In this document: piece by piece, positions 34,623 to 45,821 of the stretch
Numbering within the stretch: position 1 is the first letter of the stretch
Layout of the letters: each line of letters begins with the position of its first letter
NCBI GenBank assembly: GCA_021442155.1
Contig: CM038214.1
Coordinates: 317,471,001-317,535,000, forward strand
Length of the DNA: 64,000 bases
Reading direction: 5' to 3'
Source of the DNA: Cymbidium sinense
Taxonomy: Eukaryota > Streptophyta > Magnoliopsida > Asparagales > Orchidaceae
Position numbers and translations under genes: made by a program
Notes under the pieces: model-generated
What the model saw: the letters and a program-made list of their open reading frames with translations, nothing else
The model's database searches: none
What the model was told of the DNA's origin: nothing

Positions 34623-36334
34623 GTTTTACTTAGTTTATTTAGTTTATTTTTTAGGTTTTTTATTTTTAGGTTTATTTTATTTTTTAAATTTAGTTTAGGT
34701 TTTTATATATTATCTTTTAGTATTTTTATTAGTTTGTTTTATTTTATGTTTTGGTTTTGGTTTAGGTTTTAGTTTAGGTTTTTATTTTATTTTATTTTTT
34801 TTATTTTACTTTTAGGTTTTATTTAGTTTAGGTTTAGGTTTTTAAGTTTTTAAGGTTTTAGGGTTTAGGGTTTAGGGTTTAGGGTTTTGGGGTTTAGGGT
34901 TTAAGGTTAAGGTTTAGTGTTTAGGGTTTAGGGTTTAGTGTTTAGGCTTTAGGGTTTATGGTTTTTAGGGTTTAGAGTTTAGGGTTAGTTTAGGTTTTAG
35001 GTTGGGGTTTAAGGTTTAAGGTTTAGGCTTTAGGGTTTAGGGTTTTTAGGGTTTAGGGTTTAAGGTTTAGGGTTAGTTTAGGGTTTTAGGGTTTAGGATT
35101 TAGGGTTTAGGGTTTAGGGTTAAGGTTAGGGTTTAGGATTTAGGGTTTAGGGTAGCCGAGCTCTACCTTTATTCAACTTGGGATATGAAAGAATAATTAT
35201 AATTGTATTAAATGCCATTGGGGTTTTCTTTCTTCATATCTCTATTTTTGATTTGGTTCCTTCTTTGATTTGGATGGTGCTTGCTTCAAAGGCATCATAG
35301 GGCACCCTAGGACAAAGCATTTTGGCCACTCCTCATCCTTATCCCTCACAACACTACTCCTAATTCCTATTGCAAAAATTATATTTATGTGGGAAAGTAA
35401 ATCTAACTACACTTGCAAAATAGAGGTTAGCTAAAAATACATATAAGCCCAAAAGTATTTATAATTTGGACTTAGCACCCTACACATGAGTAACTAAGCC
35501 ACCTGTCCTAACTTGGATTATGCTTAAGGATTTTAGCAACCTGCAAAAAGAGCATTGACATTTATTTTTATGTATCTCTTAAGCATAATTCCCTGTAGAA
35601 AATATGATTAGGCTAATATTATCCTATCATCTAGTCTACGAAGCATACACCCTAACATTTAATCTAAAATAATACATCATAAAATAAAATATATATCACA
35701 TCATACACCATTCTAACTTAGAGCTAGAAGTGGCGACTTAATTCTAATGTTTGTATTAAGGCTTGTGTGGTATGTCTTGTTAGGCATTCATGTTATATTT
35801 TCTAAGTGTAGAAGGATTCAATTTAACATGAAAGGTTGATTTTACTTGAAGTAGTTTAATTGATTTGAGAATTTTAATTTATGTTTTTTGTTTGATTACA
35901 CTTAGCAACTAGGTCTTATAAAGAGAGAGGAAAGAGGATTGCCTCTTTCATCCCTACCTTAAGTCACTTTCTAAAGTATATTAATTTGATTTAGTTCTCT
36001 TTAGTGAATGGCTTACTAAATGATATAAATAATCTTAAGTTTAGGTTCACTTTAAATAATCATATTCAAAATGAAAGGCATCTTATGATTAATTTAATTT
36101 AATTACTACCACATGGCATATATTAAATCATTCCCTTCCAACACATGTAACATGCATATGATTTAATCCTAAGTGTACATGCAACATATTATAGAACACT
36201 TAAATGATGAATGTCTGTGTATGTTTAGAATTTATATTTTATTTGATTGAATTATTTAAACATATTAATTTAAAACTTTATCCAAATTCTTAAAAAAATG
36301 ATGTAAGAATGAAATTAAATAGGCATGTGTAGTT

Positions 36335-36925
36335 GTTAAACCAGGGAAGTGAGGTAATCAAATGACCTCCTTGGACCTAGCTAAAGCCTCATTCTGGGAT
36401 GTCCTATATACCTTTGCATTCAAAATATGTAAATTGTATACATGAACATAGGAAGTAAGCTCCAAATCTATTGGCTAATTAATTCAACCAATTAGTCAAT
36501 TATGAATGCATGCAATTTTAATATAAAATGGGATTTCCATTCACTAATTACATGTACAAAGATATAGGCAAGCACATGTCATTATTAAATTAGAGAAGTG
36601 AGGTGAACAAATGACCTCCTTAGGGCTAACTAAAGCCTCGTATTCCTAGAATGTCTAGACTATATACTTGCTTTTCTTGGACACACATGAATGTATACAT
36701 AAATGAGGGAAAGAAATCCATACAAATATTATATAGTTTTTTTTATTGAATCATTTATATATATATGAATTAAAGCTCTATCCAATATGTAATGTTGAAA
36801 TACATAAGAATGAAATCAAATGGGTACATGCCATTGTTAAACCAGGGAAGTGAGGTAATCAAATGACCTTCTTTAGGCTAACTAAAGCCTCGTGTTCCCA
36901 GGATGTCCAAACAATATACCCATTA
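36335..36925. repeat. Tandem repeat of about 250 bp in copy 2 LTR
   Basis: Three units share CAGGGAAGTGAGGTAATCAA, ATGACCTCCTT, GCTAACTAAAGCCTCG and GGATGTCCAGACTATATACC. They start near 36335, 36570 and 36835. Copy 1 has a single unit (about 2635-2725) and copy 3 one diverged unit (about 51738-51815). Confidence 0.7.
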
Positions 36926-39499
36926 CCATTCAATCTTATATAAATTAACACATGAATAGAGGAAAGAGAATTGAACATTCATACATTTAAGCTATAAGCA
37001 CATGCATTTCTTATGTATTTATAACTAGCATCATAACACATATTATTATTTATTTATATGCTTTTTAAAATATATTTGGATTTAATAGTGATAATAATGC
37101 ATATATTAAATTAAATCAACACATGCAAGCTTACATAAAGGAAATCCATTTTATTTTCATTGATTTTGAAAAGATGGATGCATGAATTCAAATGACATGC
37201 CAAATTTAACATGATTGGAAAAAAGGATAATCAAATATAGGCATGTGATTCATTCAACCAAACTAGTTATTAAAGACAATCAAATCAAATAAGATTATTC
37301 AAAGAAAACCAAAGCTTCTTTATTAATTAAGTTTTGGATTTAATTTGATTTCAAGAGAAGAAGAGAAATCACCACTTGCTATTTTAAACCCATTCCCACA
37401 TTAGTGATTTTATTTAATTTAAGGAAATGTAATTAAGTTAATTTTATGGTTAATTAAGTTAGATGAATTAATTACCCTTACCTATGTCACCTTAAAGTAA
37501 TTAACTAAATAATTATTAGCCAACATGATATGCATGGAAAATAAACTTGCAATGATACTAGAAATAAAAGGGCCTAATGTAATTAGCTCATGATTAATAT
37601 TTAATTAGATTAAAGGACTTAATTAATTACTCTTATGGTTTTCCCATAAATGTGTACTAACCATAATTTCATTAAACTCCTTTAGGTTATTGAACACCTA
37701 AAGATCTACCCCATGATTTAATTAATTAAGGTTTGAGGTGATTATCATTTCAATTTGATTAAGTGATTTAATTAATTAGTTAAATCTTAATTAATTTCAT
37801 TTTAAAAAAGGGTGAAATGAACTTAGGGAAAGGGGTCCCAACCCTATTCCTTAGTTCACTTATTGTTGAACAATGATTAATAAACTTAATTAACTAATTT
37901 GTTAGTATTAATGAGATTAATTAATCATTAATTAACTTAAAAGAGTAGTTAAGGTTTAATTTGTCAATTTTTCTAATTAAGTGAGCAATAAATCCCAATA
38001 AGATCATGGGAGATAAAGGTCATCCCATTAAATTAACCCACAAAATTTGGGATTAATTGCTCAAGTAATGAAGAAGTAATTAAGGTAATAAATTTTATAA
38101 TTAAACTTTAATTAAACATTAATTAATGTTAAAAATTAGTTAAGATCATTTTTAATTAATTATGTTCTGAAATACCTTTAAAATTAGTATTTATTTGCAT
38201 TTTTAATTTCTTTATGATTTTTTATGATTTTTGAAAGTTTTAGCCATTAAAAAAGTTTAATTAAGCCTAATCCTATTGGCGCCATGTGGCACGCTTTCCA
38301 TGTGACACCGCGGGATTGGCTACTTAAAACTTATCTGACTTAGTGCCTACGTGGTGGCGGATGCCTTTCGATCCACCATTCATCTAAGATCGGATACTAT
38401 GATTAATCCCATAGCTTAATAGGATTAAATCAGATCGATCTAGTGGATCTAATCATGACCGTCCGTTCCAATCACATAGAACGGATGGTGTGTGATCTAA
38501 CATCATGTGAGTGAGGGAGAATGGAGTCTATTAGCTATTACTCACTTGATACAAGCTTACATGAGCTCAGATCAACTCTAAAAGGATCCCACACCTTCTC
38601 GACATCGATCAATGGGGATCTAATAGTCAAGATTACACGAGATGCAAGTTTTCATCAAAAAGCTCCAACCCATTTTTACTTAAGGTTTAGTTTTGGAGGC
38701 ATACCTCACTGGAGCTCAAGACCGGCAGCTCAAACAATTGAGGAAGCTTCATCTAGTAGAGATGAAGCCCTTTTGGGTAGAAATTGGATCAATTCCTCGA
38801 TGTTCTCTCTGAAGACCATGAACCCATGATTTAGATCTCAGCTTTGATCGAAGTCCCACCTTCGGTGCTTGGGAAGCTTGGGGGATGGTTCGTTCTTACT
38901 CGATGAGGCCTAGGGAAGGTGCGTGCAAACTTAATTTGAGTTTGATGAAGAAATGGGGAAGTTAGGTCAGAAATGGGAGTGTCCTATTTCGGGACAGACG
39001 GGAATGGCATTTTCTGATCGGGAAGGAGCTTGGTAGCTTAGGGAATGGCTTTAGTAGCTTGTCTTGGGTAAACTGACTCGGAATACTTTTGTGTGTGTTT
39101 GAGTGAAAAACGAGGGTATGTATACCCCCCATCATGATCGATGGTGGGATCGGCTTGTAGTGGCCATCCGACCATCTCAGGGAGTCATGGGTGGTAGGGA
39201 GGAGGTGAGTTGGCTCGTTTGGTTAGTTGAAGGTGCGGAGCTGGTTGCTAATGAGGATTCATGGGTGTCTTATGGGTTTCAAATGCTCCAATGGGGAGGG
39301 TGAGGTGATTTCACATCCCATGGGTCATGGCCGACCCAACAACCATTGGGTCAGGTTGGGCAGTGTCCTACGTGCCTAGGTGGACCATTGGGAGAGTACC
39401 AAGTGGCCAAGGAATGAAAATGATCACTTACATGGGTGATTTGTCTCATGTGATGCGCTTGACCCAAGGGTAGAATGGTCACTTGGTATTAGATTTAAT

Positions 39500-40990
39500 T
39501 TAGGCAGATTTGAAATAAGATAGAAGTGGGTTAGCACAAATTTCAAGTCAATTTGAGTAGATTTGTTTAGGTTTGGCTCAATTTGACTCATTTAGGTGAA
39601 ATTGAATTAGGTTGGGTCAAGTTGACCAATTGGTCAAACTAGGTCAAACCAAGGGTTGGGTCAAGTTCATATGATCATTTGGGATGTTTTGGTTCAATTG
39701 GTTTGGTTTAGTTTGGCTTTGATTCGATTTTGGCTCATTTGAATTCATTTGAGTCAAATGGGTTAAGTTGACCAATTTGACCAAATTGGCCAAATTGGCT
39801 TGGGTTTAGTTGACCACTTGAAGATGATTATAGGATTTGGTTTCAATTAATTTAGATTTGGTTTTGATTTAGGCCAACTTTAACCTTTAGGTTAATTTGG
39901 GCTAAGTAGGTCAATTGGGTTCAATTCGTTCCAATCACGGCTTTGGTCAAGTTTAACAATCAATTTGGAATGAACTTGTGCCATTGGTTGTAATCAATTT
40001 GGTTTATATTTTAATTTGGCCCAATTTGGTCTTTTATGTCAATTTGAGTCAACTTGGGTCAAGAGGGCCAATTGGGTTTGGTTTGACTCAATTGAAGGTC
40101 AAGTCATATTCAAATAATGATTTTGATTTGGTATGAATCATTGATTTTAAGGGATTTGACTTAGGTTGCAATTTGGCTTTTTTGGGTTCATATGGGTTAG
40201 GGGGTTTACTTGGTCAAATGACCAAGTTGACTTAGTTTGACCTAATCTATGACAATTTATCTACCTAAGGTGATCAACAATCATGACGGGAGGTTTTGAT
40301 GGGCTTAGTTCAATCTAATTTGGGTAGGATTAGAACTTGGCTCAAATACGTCAAATTGGCCAGTTTGGGTCACGTTGAACAATTGTGCTTAGTTTGCTTC
40401 ATTTTGGGTTGAGTTTGATTTAGTTGAGTTTATATATGGATTTGTGATTGATATATAAATTTAATTGCAATTGGGTTGGGTTCAAATGGGTTTTTGTTCA
40501 TTTGAACATTTCAAGTCAAAAGAGTTAAGTTGGGTTTGGCTTGGGTTGATTTTAGTTTGGCTTGATGAATGTAGATTTCATTTATATTTGTGAATATGAT
40601 TGAAGGTGTGATTGATTCATAAAAAAATCAATTGAATTTGGGATTTGGATTGAAGGAATTTGGCTAAGTCCATGGAGTTGGGTCATGTGGCTTAGGTTTG
40701 GATTTTTATTTGGTTTTATTTAGTTTTATGATTTAAATGTAGTTTTGATTTATATTTAAGAAGATGATTGAAGATATAAATTTATTATGAGAAAATCAAT
40801 TGATTTTGGATTGATTTGGATTAAGATTTGGCTAAGTCCATGGGATAGGTCATATGGCTTAGGAAGGGTTTCAAGTTTGGATTTGATCATGAGCTTCAAT
40901 CATTTGGTTTTGGAATTTGGGTTTGGATTTGGATTTGGATTTAATGCTTGAATTAAACTTGAGGTTTGGTTTGAGAAGATGAACATGTAT
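39500..40990. repeat. TTGAC-rich degenerate tandem tract, copy 2
   Basis: Same tract as at 5040-6660, with GGGTCAAGTTGACCAATTGG and GGTCAAATGACCAAGTTGAC words in the same order. It ends with the GATTTGGATTTGGATTT run near 40920-40950. Confidence 0.7.
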
Positions 40991-41191
40991 TGGATTTGGG
41001 TTGTAACGTAGGTGGATTATCCTAATCCCTAAGGCATAACTTAATCCTATGGTTAACCCTTCTAAGTCCTTAGGCTTAGGTTAAGTGTTTACCTAATTAT
41101 TAGGAGTGTGTTATGACTAGGGAAGTCTTAGTGTCTAGAAGACTCCTATGTGATGGGAAGTTGAATCAGCACTCCAAAAGTGAGGTCAACA

Positions 41192-41430
41192 GGCCTTAAG
41201 CTCCATAGTGTTGCCCTTGGAGATAGATGATTGGAAGACCAAAGCCAAGTTTCACATTATAGACTTAGATACATATTTCAATGCTTTGCTTGGGAGACCA
41301 TGGATACATGAGAACAACATAGTTCCATCTTCTTTACATCAGTTTATGAAGTTTGTGAGAGGTGGGATCGTCTACTATGTCAAAGGAGATCTCAAGCCAT
41401 TTATAGTTCACAAGGTCAGCATATATGAAG
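41192..41430 (+). pseudogene. Retropepsin (PR) C-terminal remnant, copy 2
   Basis: Open from 41208 with LPLEIDDWKTKAKFHIIDLD, then NALLGRPWIHENN and the FMKFVRGGIVYYVKGDLKPF block; the frame continues to 41567. As in copy 1, the N-terminal half with the catalytic Asp is missing, because the sequence begins at the LTR-like junction. Better preserved than copy 1 (no stop in this part). Confidence 0.8.
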
Positions 41431-41620
41431 ATGCGACTTGTTACCTCCCTCAAAATCAACAAGTCTATTATTGCGAACTTGGCCAAAGTATAAAAAAAGA
41501 AAAAGAAAAAGAAAGAGAAACAATAAAAAAAAAAAGAGAAATTGAAAAAGAAAATAGAAGGGAGTGAAAATAGACTTGGAGGAGGAAGTGGAGTCTGACA
41601 TTAGACTCCACCCATAATTC
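41431..41620 (+). pseudogene. Lys/Glu-rich PR-RT linker, copy 2
   Basis: Charged linker with a GAAA/AAAG microsatellite at 41487-41560, translated as KKEKEKERETIKKKREIEKE and ending at a TGA at 41565-41567. The repeat number differs from copy 1. The DSTH-like tail that follows (TTAGACTCCACCCATAATTC) is out of frame. Confidence 0.7.
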
Positions 41621-42480
41621 GTTAATCCATTCGAACATATGGGTAGGATGACCTGACCTCCACCAGGCAGAGGAAGAGGCCATTTTAGAGGCAGTCCCAT
41701 GGTAGAAAACATCCTTATTAGCCATCCAATAGAAGATATATCCCCAGTACCGAGTATACACATCCATATAGACTTAGAATCTAGTTCATGGGATGAGTCT
41801 TATATGGTTAACACACCAACTCTTCTCAGCAATAGAATCCCTTGGAGGTGACACTTGAGCTAGATAGTGATGAAGATCGGGCTCCAAAGCAAAACATAAG
41901 TGTATCCAAGTCTATATTTGAAATAGTTAGGAATCAGCTGGGAACCTTAGCTCTAACCCCCATTTTCCTCTTAAAAAGTTGTGGGTTTGGTAGTTAAGGA
42001 AGCTCCTAAGTCATCCACATGTGTGAAGACATAGAGGTTCTTTTTGGGAGCATCATCCTCAAGTCAAGAAGTTGATGTAGAACTTGAGGATATTCATATA
42101 AAGATTTAATATAATTACCTTTTGATTGGTACTTGGCTTGTGTTCATAATTTAGTAAAGAAAAGGTTAATCCCACATACTTGGTCATAGCATAAGTTAGA
42201 CCACTTCAAAAGAATATGTAATAACAAATTCAAGATCTCTCAATCAAGAGGATTGATTATGGGTCTAGTCAATGATGATGATTACTACTTAGTCATCACC
42301 AATCATTTCGAATCTAATAAGTTTTTTTTCAAATCACATTAACTCATATGAGGAGCTATGCTTAGAAAGATTAGATGATCCAGATGATTTGAAAGTAAGA
42401 GATGCACCTCCATAGTTTGAAGAAGAGATCAAGTCAACCATCGATGAGCTCAAGGAAATCAACTTAGGAACTGAAGAAGA
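41621..42480 (+). pseudogene. PR-RT spacer, copy 2
   Basis: Colinear with 7313-8170 of copy 1 (GAGGAAGAGGCCA, CCCTTGGAGGTGACACTTGAG, TCAAGTCAAGAAGTTGATGTAG). It is broken by stops and small deletions, and no open frame longer than about 50 codons remains. Confidence 0.6.
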
Positions 42481-43190
42481 TCCATGCCTGAAATACATTA
42501 GTTCTTTGTTGAATGAAATTGAAACCAATGACTTAGTTAGGCTATTGACTGAGGTTAAGGCCTACTTTCCATGGAGTTATGAAGAGATGCCTGGATTGGC
42601 TCCTAACGTAGCAATCCATAAACTAGCAATAGAGCTTACTACTAATCCTGTGAAGCAAGCTCCTAGATGCATGCTATTAGACATAGAACAATAGGTCATT
42701 TATGAAGTCAAGAAATTGATCGATGCTGGCTTCATCCGAGAAGAAAAATACCTTACCTGGTTAGTCAGCATCATCCAAGTTAAGAAAAATAATGGCCAAA
42801 TTTACATATGCGTCAATTTTAGGGATTTAAATAAGGCATGTCCAAAAGATGAATTTCCACTACCAATCCCCGATCTGATGGTGTACATTGCCTCATCTCA
42901 TGCAATATTCTCTTTTTTAGATGGCTCATCAAGATATAACCAAATAAAGATGGCCCTTGAAGATGAAAGAAACATTACTTTTCAAACCCCGATCAAAATC
43001 TATTGCTATAAGGTCATGCCTTTCAGCCTTAAAATGCCTGCTAAATACCTGGGCTATGACACAAACCTTCAATGAACTCATTCATCATCAAGTCAAGTGC
43101 TATGTCGATAATCTTGTGGTAAAAGGTAGAGAAAAGAAAGACAATCTCTTTGACTTGAGAGTAGTTTTCGAACAGTTAAGACAATTCCTT
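42481..43190 (+). pseudogene. Reverse transcriptase remnant, copy 2
   Basis: The best preserved RT on the + strand. 42506-42694 gives LNEIETNDLVRLLTEVKAYF, PWSYEEMPGLAP and VKQAPRCMLLDIEQ, ended by TAG in place of the Trp codon. After the stop, 42716-43075 gives IYICVNFRDLNKACPKDEFP, AIFSFLDGSSRYNQIKM (first catalytic Asp kept) and YCYKVMPFSLK. A shift into the frame at 42957-43436 follows. The YVDD box reads CYVDNLVVK at about 43100-43125, so one catalytic Asp is lost. Relative to copy 1, 51 bases (in frame) are missing between QLRQ and FLGFV. Confidence 0.85.
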
Positions 43191-43790
43191 GGGTTTGTTG
43201 GCCGACACCAGGGTATCAAAATTGATGCGGAAAAGATCAAGGCGATATTAGAAATGCCACCCCCTAAAAGTTTAACTCAACTCAGATCATTCCAAGGGCA
43301 GTTGGCATATCTAAGATGCTCTATATCCAACCTATCAAAAGATGTCTGCCATTCTCAGCTCTTGTCAAAAAGGATGCCAAGTTCAAGTGGGATAATAAGT
43401 GTGAGCATGCCTTCAAAGATATTTAAAATTACCTGATGATGCCGCCAGTTCTACTAGCCCCTATCCCTGACAAGCCGATCATACTTTACACTGCTGCATT
43501 AGACTCCATTATTGCTTTGTTGGCCCAAGCCAATGACGAAGGGAAGGAAAATGTACCTCATCCATCTAATCCCTACAGGCTAATTATCCACCCATTGAGA
43601 AGCATTGCCTAGCTTTAATCTTTGCATCCAAAAAGCTACAACACTACATGCTTCCTTATAAGGTGAAATTAATCTCTAAGATCAATCCATTATCGTATTT
43701 CATGACACAACCAACACTATCGAATTTCTTAACAGTGCACCCACTTCATGTTGACTTTCCGCTTAGTGATGATCTCCCCGATGAACAAAT
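43191..43790 (+). pseudogene. RNase H (RT-associated) remnant, copy 2
   Basis: FLGFVGRHQGIKIDAEKIKA followed by MPPPKSLTQLRSFQGQLAYL is the connection region; FLGFV is the hallmark gypsy motif after RT. The domain then continues in other frames (LYTAALDSIIALLAQ near 43480, PIEKHCLALIFAS near 43590, KVKLISKINPLSY at 43660). About 100 bases between SYFMTQP and LTVHP are missing compared with copy 1. Confidence 0.8.
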
Positions 43791-44405
43791 CATGAACTTA
43801 GGGGATATTAGCATTCACCGCTGGGAGATGTACTTTGATGGTGCGGCTTCCTCTCAAAGAAGAGAAGAACCACAATCTACTATTCCAGGAAAGGCAAGGG
43901 TAGGAATAGTTCTCTAACTCATCGGTGTGATGAGATTTTCATATCATCTATAAAATCCTTGCACCAACATCAAAGCCAAATATGAGGCTCTAATTGTCAG
44001 TCTAGAGTTAGTCATTACTCTAAGCATCTAGAAAATCAACATCTTTAGAGATTCTCTGCTAGTTATCAATCAAATCATTGGGTCCTATAAGTTTATAAAG
44101 CCCAAGATCCATCACTACAAAAGTACACCATTGAGTTGTTGGCCCAAATCCTAGAGGTTACCATTTTTAAGATTCCTTGAGGAGAGAACATCATAGCATA
44201 ACTTTAGCCAAGCTTGCCAAGTAGTTGGTTGGAGGATGAGTCCATATCAATAAAGGTTTAAAATAGACAGTCTTATCCCTTATTGATATTGAACTCATCA
44301 AAAGTACTCTTGAAGGGGAGGTTGCCATTACCAAGAAGGAAGAGGAGTTAGATTAGAGGCAACCATTCATGGATTACCTAAATAAAAGCAAACTACCTCA
44401 AGAGA
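43791..44405 (+). pseudogene. Second RNase H (aRH) remnant, copy 2
   Basis: WEMYFDGAASSQ (43830 onwards) preserves the first active-site Asp in its canonical context. The frame stops at 43915. The rest is seen in other frames as TNIKAKYEAL, FRDSLLVINQIIGSYK and LAKLAK, with changes at the expected Glu and Asp positions. Placement between RNase H and integrase supports assignment to the Tat lineage. Confidence 0.8.
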
Positions 44406-44995
44406 AGTCCCAAGCCTATCGATGAAGAAAAGCACTTTCTTACTCTTGTGGATGGTGTCTTGTACCAACGATCTTTCGATCATATGTGGTTACATTATTT
44501 AGACAAGCATGAAGCCCATAAAATCATGATCGAGGTACACTCAGGATTATATGGAGCTAACAAATTAGGTCTAAAGATGAAAGCCAAGATCAAGAGGCTA
44601 GGATACTACTTGCCATCGATGATCAAAGATTGTATGGATATAGCTAGGAGAGGCCACCAATGTCAAATACACGGTGTGGTCTTGCACCAACCACCCAACA
44701 TTCTACATCCTACATTGGCCTCATGGCCAATCAAGTGTTGGGGTACCAACTTAGTGGGTCTGATTAATCCTACTTCTTCCAAGGGTCATCGGTTCATCTT
44801 AGCTGCTACTAACTACTTTTCCAAATGGGTGAAGGCGATTCCACTCAGAGAGGTCACAGCTCATCATGTTTTCCAATGTTTTAGAAACCATATCGTATGT
44901 ATTTTCAGAGTTTCTTGATGAATTATCTCTGATAATGGTACTACATTTAAGAGCACTGAGATCAAAGATAGCATTTGTCTGTAATAGATTATTCT
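44406..44995 (+). pseudogene. Integrase N-terminal and core remnant, copy 2
   Basis: A 156-codon open frame at 44448-44918: VDGVLYQRSF, LDKHEAHKIMIEVHSGLYGA, MKAKIKRLGYYLPSMIKDCM, RRGHQCQIHG, then WGTNLVGLINPTSSKGHRFI and FSKWVKAIPLREV. In the HHCC zinc finger the second His reads Asn (GAN) and the first Cys reads Gly (RRGHQC). The first catalytic Asp of the core is Asn (GTN). SDNGTTF appears after a stop near 44925. The integrase ends at about 44995, where some 1.2 kb of copy-1 sequence (10710-11930) is deleted. Confidence 0.85.
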
Positions 44996-45135
44996 CGATC
45001 AATTTCGCTTGGAAAGTTGTAAGCCTACATTTCTTTCTAGATTGATCATTTCACACTAACGCACCTAAGCTTGATTTATAAGATTATAATACAACATCCA
45101 ATGTTGACTTAAATTTAAGTTAACCCCTTACCTTA
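44996..45135 (+). mobile_element. Deleted 3' region of copy 2 with an inserted segment
   Basis: 45013-45060 matches copy 1 at 11931-11980 (GTTGTAAGCCTACAT...GATTGATCATTTCACAC), a remnant of the repetitive 3' region. 45061-45135 (ACAACATCCAATGTTGACTTAAATTTAAGTT) has no match in copy 1 but resembles 49955-50060. The sequence then jumps to the AT-rich tandem repeat, so about 2.5 kb of 3' region is missing. Confidence 0.6.
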
Positions 45136-45821
45136 AATTTGGTCAAATCCCATCATCTCAGCCTATTAATCAGTATTTTTATGAATTATACTAGTACTAA
45201 CTCTACTACATCATATTATAACAAACTAAAATATGCTAAACAACAAGTAGTAATACACAATAGTATGCTATAATGCAAGATGCTACACTATGTTATGGCA
45301 TCATATATTATAATACACTATAACATATTACATTATATTATATTGCATATCACATCGGGATTGCTTAAGATAAAAATCATAAAATTAGTCTAAACAATAA
45401 AAAACTATATATTTTAGTCATCACTTACATATTTTAAGTTGAAATAATATATTATGTTGCCATGCTCTACCTATTATTAATGGCCAAATTCTAACATTTT
45501 AAAGTCTCACTTATGATGCTACAACATATAATATTTATTTTGAACATAAAATCTTACTTTTTAGTCTACAAGTGGGGTAGCACACCTTTGGTACTACAAC
45601 TTAATTCCCACTTCAAATTTAATAAATTTCATCATTTGATTTATTAAATTAATATTTTTATGATTTATATTAATATAGACTATGCACAATACCCATAATA
45701 TACTAAAACATTTCAAAACATCTTATAACATCCAAAACACATCTCTACATGCTCAAATATATGATGATACATTATACTATAATATATGGTATTATAATAT
45801 GATTTTGGGTTTGGGTTTAGT
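45136..45821. repeat. AT-rich tandem repeat, copy 2
   Basis: Corresponds to the last two to three monomers of 13796-15235. The landmark (AAATTTGGTCAAATCCCATCATCTCA) is at 45137, with later ones near 45480 and 45635. It ends in the same ATATATGATGATACATTATACTATAATATATGG segment as copy 1. Confidence 0.65.

Larger units (their letters stand above)
29736..35150 (+). repeat. Long TTTAGGG/T-rich block with three GRP stubs
   Basis: T-rich units lie at about 30145-30960, 31079-31800, 32073-32215 (head only), 32311-33165, 33513-34355 and 34623-34855 (tail only). Between them are TTTAGGG arrays. Short GRP 3'UTR stubs at 32272-32310, 33476-33512 and about 34600-34622 show that the last part is a ~1.2 kb tandem repeat. 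A 72 bp array segment (GTTTAAAGTTTAGGTTTT...AGTTTAGGG) is itself duplicated at about 33340-33460. The block ends abruptly at 35150 against the LTR-like module. Confidence 0.85.
35151..41191 (+). mobile_element. LTR-like module of Tat-type retroelement, copy 2
   Basis: About 6.0 kb, colinear with 1449-6832 at high similarity. The left end lacks the TG: GGTAGCCGAG directly follows TTTAGGG. The right end is TGAGGTCAACA, joined to protease codons (GGCCTTAAGCTCC) exactly as in copy 1. It is longer than copy 1 mainly through a ~250 bp tandem repeat at 36335-36925 and extra AT-rich DNA at about 36940-37340. A 102-codon open frame at 38521-38829 shares a short stretch (ITRDASF) with one in copy 1 but is not kept in copy 3. 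Confidence 0.65.

Noticed and set aside
15236..35150. Functional chromosome end
   Set aside because: The repeats are highly degenerate, contain gene fragments and satellites, and continue into retroelement DNA on both sides. This is interstitial, at most a former end.
41416..41767. Two minus-strand open frames rich in Phe/Leu/Ser
   Set aside because: Antisense of the Lys/Glu microsatellite linker of the polyprotein; the low-complexity A/G tract leaves the other strand free of stops.
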